NCBI GenBank assembly: GCA_964439745.1
Contig: CAYTQK010000098.1
Location: 1-10,749, forward strand
Origin: CAYTQK01 sp964439745
GTDB lineage: Bacteria; Desulfobacterota; Desulfobacteria; Desulfobacterales; Desulfosudaceae
Direction of reading: 5' to 3'
DNA: 10,749 nt
The notes under the pieces were generated by a model. The model did not search any database and was not told the DNA's origin. It saw only the letters and a list, made by a program, of their open reading frames with translations. Shown piece by piece: positions 6,545 through 10,749 of the stretch. Position numbers and translations under genes: made by a program. How positions within the stretch are numbered: the stretch's first letter is position 1; each line of letters begins with the position of its first letter.

Positions 6545-6574
6545 GGTTGAATTAACCGAATTTAACTGAATTTA
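6545..6574. repeat. Three 10-bp AT-rich direct repeats near the transcription start
   Basis: GGTTGAATTA, ACCGAATTTA and ACTGAATTTA follow each other without gaps (6545-6554, 6555-6564, 6565-6574). The second and third differ at one base and the first is more diverged. They lie just downstream of the - strand -10 box, over the expected start site. The 10-bp phasing puts each copy on the same DNA face, which suits an operator, though an AT-rich initial transcribed region could arise by chance. Confidence 0.5.
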
Positions 6575-6576
6575 TT

Positions 6577-6606
6577 ATTATACACCGGAATGTATATCCA
6601 GGTCAA
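6577..6606 (-). promoter_or_regulatory. Sigma70-type promoter of the repeat protein gene
   Basis: Read on the - strand: -35 TTGACC (revcomp of 6601-6606), an 18-base spacer, and a perfect -10 TATAAT (revcomp of 6577-6582) preceded by GTG. It matches 11 of 12 consensus bases. Transcription would start near 6570, giving a leader of roughly 110 bases before the ATG. Confidence 0.7.
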
Positions 6607-6701
6607 TAAGACCCACGCAGGTGCCGGAAACAGACGGGTCCCTGGCACTCGGTAAAGAGCACCCCGGTCGGACCGCCGCAAAGATACTTCACAATCTACA
6701 A

Positions 6702-6731
6702 TTGACGCTGTCGGCCGGCCGGGTCTATCAT
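6702..6731 (+). promoter_or_regulatory. Sigma70-type promoter of the gene before pdxA
   Basis: TTGACG (6702-6707), an 18-base spacer and TATCAT (6726-6731) match 10 of 12 consensus bases. A GCCGGCC/GGCCGGC inverted repeat flanks the -10 box (6714-6720 and 6743-6749). The ATG at 6824 lies about 85 bases downstream of the expected start. It could drive the unassigned gene, pdxA and uvrA together. Confidence 0.55.
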
Positions 6732-6823
6732 GAGTCTGATGAGGCCGGCAGTCGGTCATACCATTACCGAACTCGTCGTTCAAAACCGTTTTAAATGGCC
6801 GAACAGCGAAAAAGGCAGTAGCC

Positions 6824-7747
6824 ATGACTTTTCCACCATCTCCGCCTTCCCGGACCGGTCTTTGCCGCCGGCTGGCCCGGGCAATGCAGAAATTTTTCTC
6901 TGACGGCTTTGTTGCCGATGAAAACACCTGCCACTTTATTGAGACCATCCTCGGCGGCATATCGCCAGCGCAGATCGAACAGATCCTGAACGACCCGGAC
7001 AACGAGGAGGCAGCGCTCCTGCTGGACCTGGTCGTCTCACCGACGACAGAGATCTGCCGGCAGTTCGAAGACATCCTGGAAGGAACCGCCCTGGCAGACG
7101 AGCAGGTGGCCGCCCTGCGCTCCTTCCTGCCCGCCCCGCTGACGACCGGCCTCTTTTTTCCCGATGAACAGGGCACTGCGTCCTTTTTGCTGCCCTCGGC
7201 ATCACTGGACCGCTTTTTGGCCCAGCTGCACCTTGACCGACTCGTTGATCCGGCCATCTGCCGCGTCTTGCGGCAGCATATTCCCGACCGGCTGCAATAC
7301 CTGGAGGCGCTGACACTGCTGCGCCGCACCCGGCTGCGCTTTACCCCGGAACAGGCGGACTTTCTGGCAAAACTTGTCGCATCTACCGCCGGAAAGGAGA
7401 TAGGCGGTGAAACCGGGGCCCTGAACCTGATGATCAATGTTCTCAGCCGCCACCCGCGGGCGCCGGATGTGTTTTCCGCCCTGGCCGCGGAAAAGGAGAA
7501 CTGCCGCAAACAGATCGCCGCCACCACCCGGCTGGAACAGCAGCTTTCCCGTAAGAACATGGAAACATTGATGATGCAGCGGGGCGGTAGCGGCGTCATG
7601 GCGGACAAGCAGGCCCTGTTCAACCGCATTGGCCGGCTGGACACCATTGCCTGGAAGGTCTTCGGCCGCGCTCTGGATGTGGAAACAGGACCGGCAGCCC
7701 CGGAAGCGGTCTCGTTTTTATTTGAAAAAAATCATCCCCGGAGATAG
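6824..7747 (+). CDS. Unrecognised soluble helical protein upstream of pdxA
   Basis: I do not recognise this 307-residue protein. It has no signal peptide or membrane segment and is predicted cytoplasmic. The sequence is mostly amphipathic helix, with Leu/Ala-rich stretches such as EEAALLLDLVV (61-71), LQYLEALTLLRRTRL (157-171) and ALNLMINVLSRH (199-210). A polar helix with coiled-coil character lies at about 219-250. The arrangement recalls helical-repeat (HEAT-like) scaffolds, but no motif proves this. Four Cys (14, 36, 78, 146) and scattered His form no clear metal site. An AAAGG site (6811-6815) lies eight bases before the ATG. The reading frame has normal GC-rich codon use and a dedicated promoter, and pdxA follows 104 bp later on the same strand, so it may be co-transcribed with pdxA. 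Confidence 0.8.
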   Translation: MTFPPSPPSRTGLCRRLARAMQKFFSDGFVADENTCHFIETILGGISPAQIEQILNDPDNEEAALLLDLVVSPTTEICRQFEDILEGTALADEQVAALRSFLPAPLTTGLFFPDEQGTASFLLPSASLDRFLAQLHLDRLVDPAICRVLRQHIPDRLQYLEALTLLRRTRLRFTPEQADFLAKLVASTAGKEIGGETGALNLMINVLSRHPRAPDVFSALAAEKENCRKQIAATTRLEQQLSRKNMETLMMQRGGSGVMADKQALFNRIGRLDTIAWKVFGRALDVETGPAAPEAVSFLFEKNHPRR

Positions 7748-7759
7748 AATAAGATTTTC

Positions 7760-7789
7760 GGGGTGCCGGCCCCAGCCGGATATCTTTTT
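7760..7789 (+). terminator. Weak possible terminator before pdxA
   Basis: GGGG (7760-7763) and CCCC (7770-7773) could pair over a 6-base loop, with a second CCGG after them and a T5 run at 7785-7789. The stem is short and the T-run is 11 bases away, so read-through into pdxA is at least as likely. Confidence 0.2.
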
Positions 7790-7836
7790 GAACACAGCCA
7801 TGACACCGCGGCGTTCTGTGCGGCCCGCCGCTGACC

Positions 7837-7850
7837 ATATGAGGACATAT
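7837..7850 (+). promoter_or_regulatory. pdxA ribosome binding site in a mini-hairpin loop
   Basis: ATATG (7837-7841) and CATAT (7846-7850) form a 5-bp stem whose 4-base loop is AGGA, the core of the Shine-Dalgarno site GAGGA. The GTG start follows at 7852. The site therefore supports the GTG start. Whether this weak stem matters in the cell is unknown. Confidence 0.5.
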
Positions 7851-7851
7851 C

Positions 7852-8862
7852 GTGCCAGAACTTCCTTTGCTCGGCATCACCATGGGCGATCCGGTCGGGA
7901 TCGGGCCGGAAATCGTCATGTCCGCCCTGGCGGACGGGGATCTCTATCAATGCTGCCGGCCGCTGGTCATCGGCAACGCACCGGTCCTGGAACAGGCCGG
8001 CAACCGGGTCGGAGCGACAGCGGATATCCAACGTCTCTCCGATCCGGCTGACGGCCGCTTTCGGCCGGGCATCATCGACCTGCTGGACCCGGCCGGCGAC
8101 TTTGCCGGCGCGGTGGAGTGGGGCCGGCCCACCCCGGAAACCGGCCGCAAGATGGAAACCTACATTACCACCGCCGTGGACCTGGCCCTGGCCGGCCGCA
8201 TCCAGGCCATGGTGACCGCGCCCATCAACAAGGAGGCCCTGCGCCTGGGTGGCAGCCGCTTTACCGGGCACACCGAGCTGCTGGCCGAACGCACCGGTAC
8301 CCGCCGTTATGCCATGATGCTGGCCGGCGACCGTCTCCGGGTGGTGCTGGTGACCATTCATATGCCCCTGGCGGCCGTGCCGGCCGCCCTCAGCCGAAAG
8401 ATCATTGCCGAGACCATTGAAATTACCGTCCAGGGTCTGCGGCAGCGCTTCGGCCTGCAAGATCCGGCCATTGCCGTGGCCGGGCTGAATCCCCATGCCG
8501 GGGAAGGCGGCTTGTTCGGTGATGAAGAAGAACGCCTCATCCGGCCGGCCATGGAAACCGCCCGGCAGCGCACCGGCGCCCGGTTGACCGGCCCGCTGCC
8601 GCCGGACACGGTCTTTACGGCCGCGGCCGCCGGTCATTACGACGCCGTGGTCTGCATGTATCATGACCAGGGGCTGATCCCCCTGAAACTGCTGCACTTT
8701 TCCGACGGGGTCAACACCACCCTGGGGCTGCCCATCATCCGGACCTCGGTGGATCATGGCACGGCCTATGACATTGCCGGTACCGGCCGGGCCGACTGTG
8801 CCAGCCTGAAAGCGGCCGTGCGCATGGCCGCGGACCAGGCCGGCTGCGCGGCCGGCCCCTGA
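7852..8862 (+). CDS. pdxA: 4-hydroxythreonine-4-phosphate dehydrogenase PdxA
   Basis: NAD-dependent oxidation of 4-phosphohydroxy-L-threonine; the product decarboxylates to 3-amino-1-hydroxyacetone phosphate, which PdxJ joins with deoxyxylulose 5-phosphate to make pyridoxine phosphate (DXP-dependent vitamin B6 pathway). The N terminus ITMGDPVGIGPEI (9-21) is typical. VTAPINKEAL (121-130) and FTGHTE (137-142) line the substrate site. The three metal-binding histidines are H170 (VTIHMPL), H215 (GLNPHAGEGG) and H271 (MYHDQGLIP). RTSVDHGTAYDIAGTG (297-312) contributes to the cofactor side. The 336-residue length is normal and nothing essential is missing. The start is GTG with GAGGA six bases upstream. 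uvrA begins 59 bp downstream. The preceding rluB-alr pair includes a PLP enzyme, but it lies far away and the link is not regulatory evidence. Confidence 0.97.
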   Translation: MPELPLLGITMGDPVGIGPEIVMSALADGDLYQCCRPLVIGNAPVLEQAGNRVGATADIQRLSDPADGRFRPGIIDLLDPAGDFAGAVEWGRPTPETGRKMETYITTAVDLALAGRIQAMVTAPINKEALRLGGSRFTGHTELLAERTGTRRYAMMLAGDRLRVVLVTIHMPLAAVPAALSRKIIAETIEITVQGLRQRFGLQDPAIAVAGLNPHAGEGGLFGDEEERLIRPAMETARQRTGARLTGPLPPDTVFTAAAAGHYDAVVCMYHDQGLIPLKLLHFSDGVNTTLGLPIIRTSVDHGTAYDIAGTGRADCASLKAAVRMAADQAGCAAGP

Positions 8863-8921
8863 CCCGGGTTTTACGGGCGGAATGATCCGAAACCGACAGA
8901 TGTCTCTTTGATACCCATATT

Positions 8922-10749
<1,828 letters not shown>

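Larger units (their letters stand above)
6459..6823. other. Divergent intergenic regulatory region
   Basis: 365 bp without a gene between the secreted repeat protein (-) and the unassigned gene (+). It contains, left to right, a G/C hairpin, three 10-bp direct repeats, a - strand promoter and a + strand promoter, all listed separately. The central part (6607-6701) has only short inverted repeats, such as CGGTC-G-GACCG at 6665-6675, and no recognisable riboswitch or small RNA. Confidence 0.7.

Noticed and set aside
6714..6749. GCCGGCC/GGCCGGC inverted repeat around the + strand -10 box as an operator
   Set aside because: CCGGCC-type words are very frequent throughout this GC-rich sequence, so chance pairing is likely; noted only with the promoter.
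6562..7647. Long - strand open frame (361 codons) opposite the unassigned gene
   Set aside because: Its product is Ser/Arg/Cys-rich with no domain, its codon use is unnatural, and the + strand frame has a promoter, ribosome site and normal codon use.
7732..8757. - strand open frame (341 codons) opposite pdxA
   Set aside because: Gly/His/Gln-rich mirror translation; pdxA on the other strand is unambiguous.

Overview
The window is GC-rich bacterial chromosome from what looks like a Gram-negative organism. It encodes a predicted outer-membrane-type lipoprotein and otherwise ordinary housekeeping genes. The style of the UvrA and PdxA proteins, the pdxA-uvrA adjacency and a BrkB-type membrane protein with a C-terminal winged helix suggest a Desulfobacterota-like (former Deltaproteobacteria) lineage. 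That placement is an inference from the sequence alone. No tRNA, rRNA, CRISPR array, insertion sequence or phage gene was found.

Left block (1-2042, + strand): an RluB/RsuA-type pseudouridine synthase is followed after 60 bp by alanine racemase (alr), with a GC-rich hairpin between them. Convergent to alr is a lipoprotein-like alpha/beta hydrolase (2058-3044, -). The two stop codons lie within one perfect inverted repeat. Divergent from the hydrolase is a decayed short-chain dehydrogenase gene (3180-3361, +). It keeps its ribosome binding site and start, but a single missing G breaks the frame inside the Rossmann glycine motif, and everything beyond about 60 residues is gone.

Middle block (3372-6458, - strand): a YihY/BrkB-family membrane protein with a cytosolic winged-helix tail lies downstream of a 543-residue secreted protein. 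The secreted protein is built from two homologous halves, each with eight units of about 27 residues carrying DxDxDGxxD calcium-loop-like motifs and Tyr-rich YD/RHS-like strands. This gene is visibly more AT-rich than its neighbours. It has a near-consensus sigma70 promoter (TTGACC, 18 bp, TATAAT), three 10-bp direct repeats just past the -10 box and a strong hairpin in its leader. It is the most unusual locus in the window.

Right block (6702-10749, + strand): a second good promoter (TTGACG, 18 bp, TATCAT) drives an unrecognised, mostly helical 307-residue protein, followed by pdxA (vitamin B6 synthesis) and the first two thirds of uvrA (nucleotide excision repair), which runs off the window edge. 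The 6.46-6.82 kb interval is thus a divergent promoter region. I see no defence system or biosynthetic cluster. The candidates for new biology are the repeat protein with its regulatory region and the unassigned gene before pdxA.
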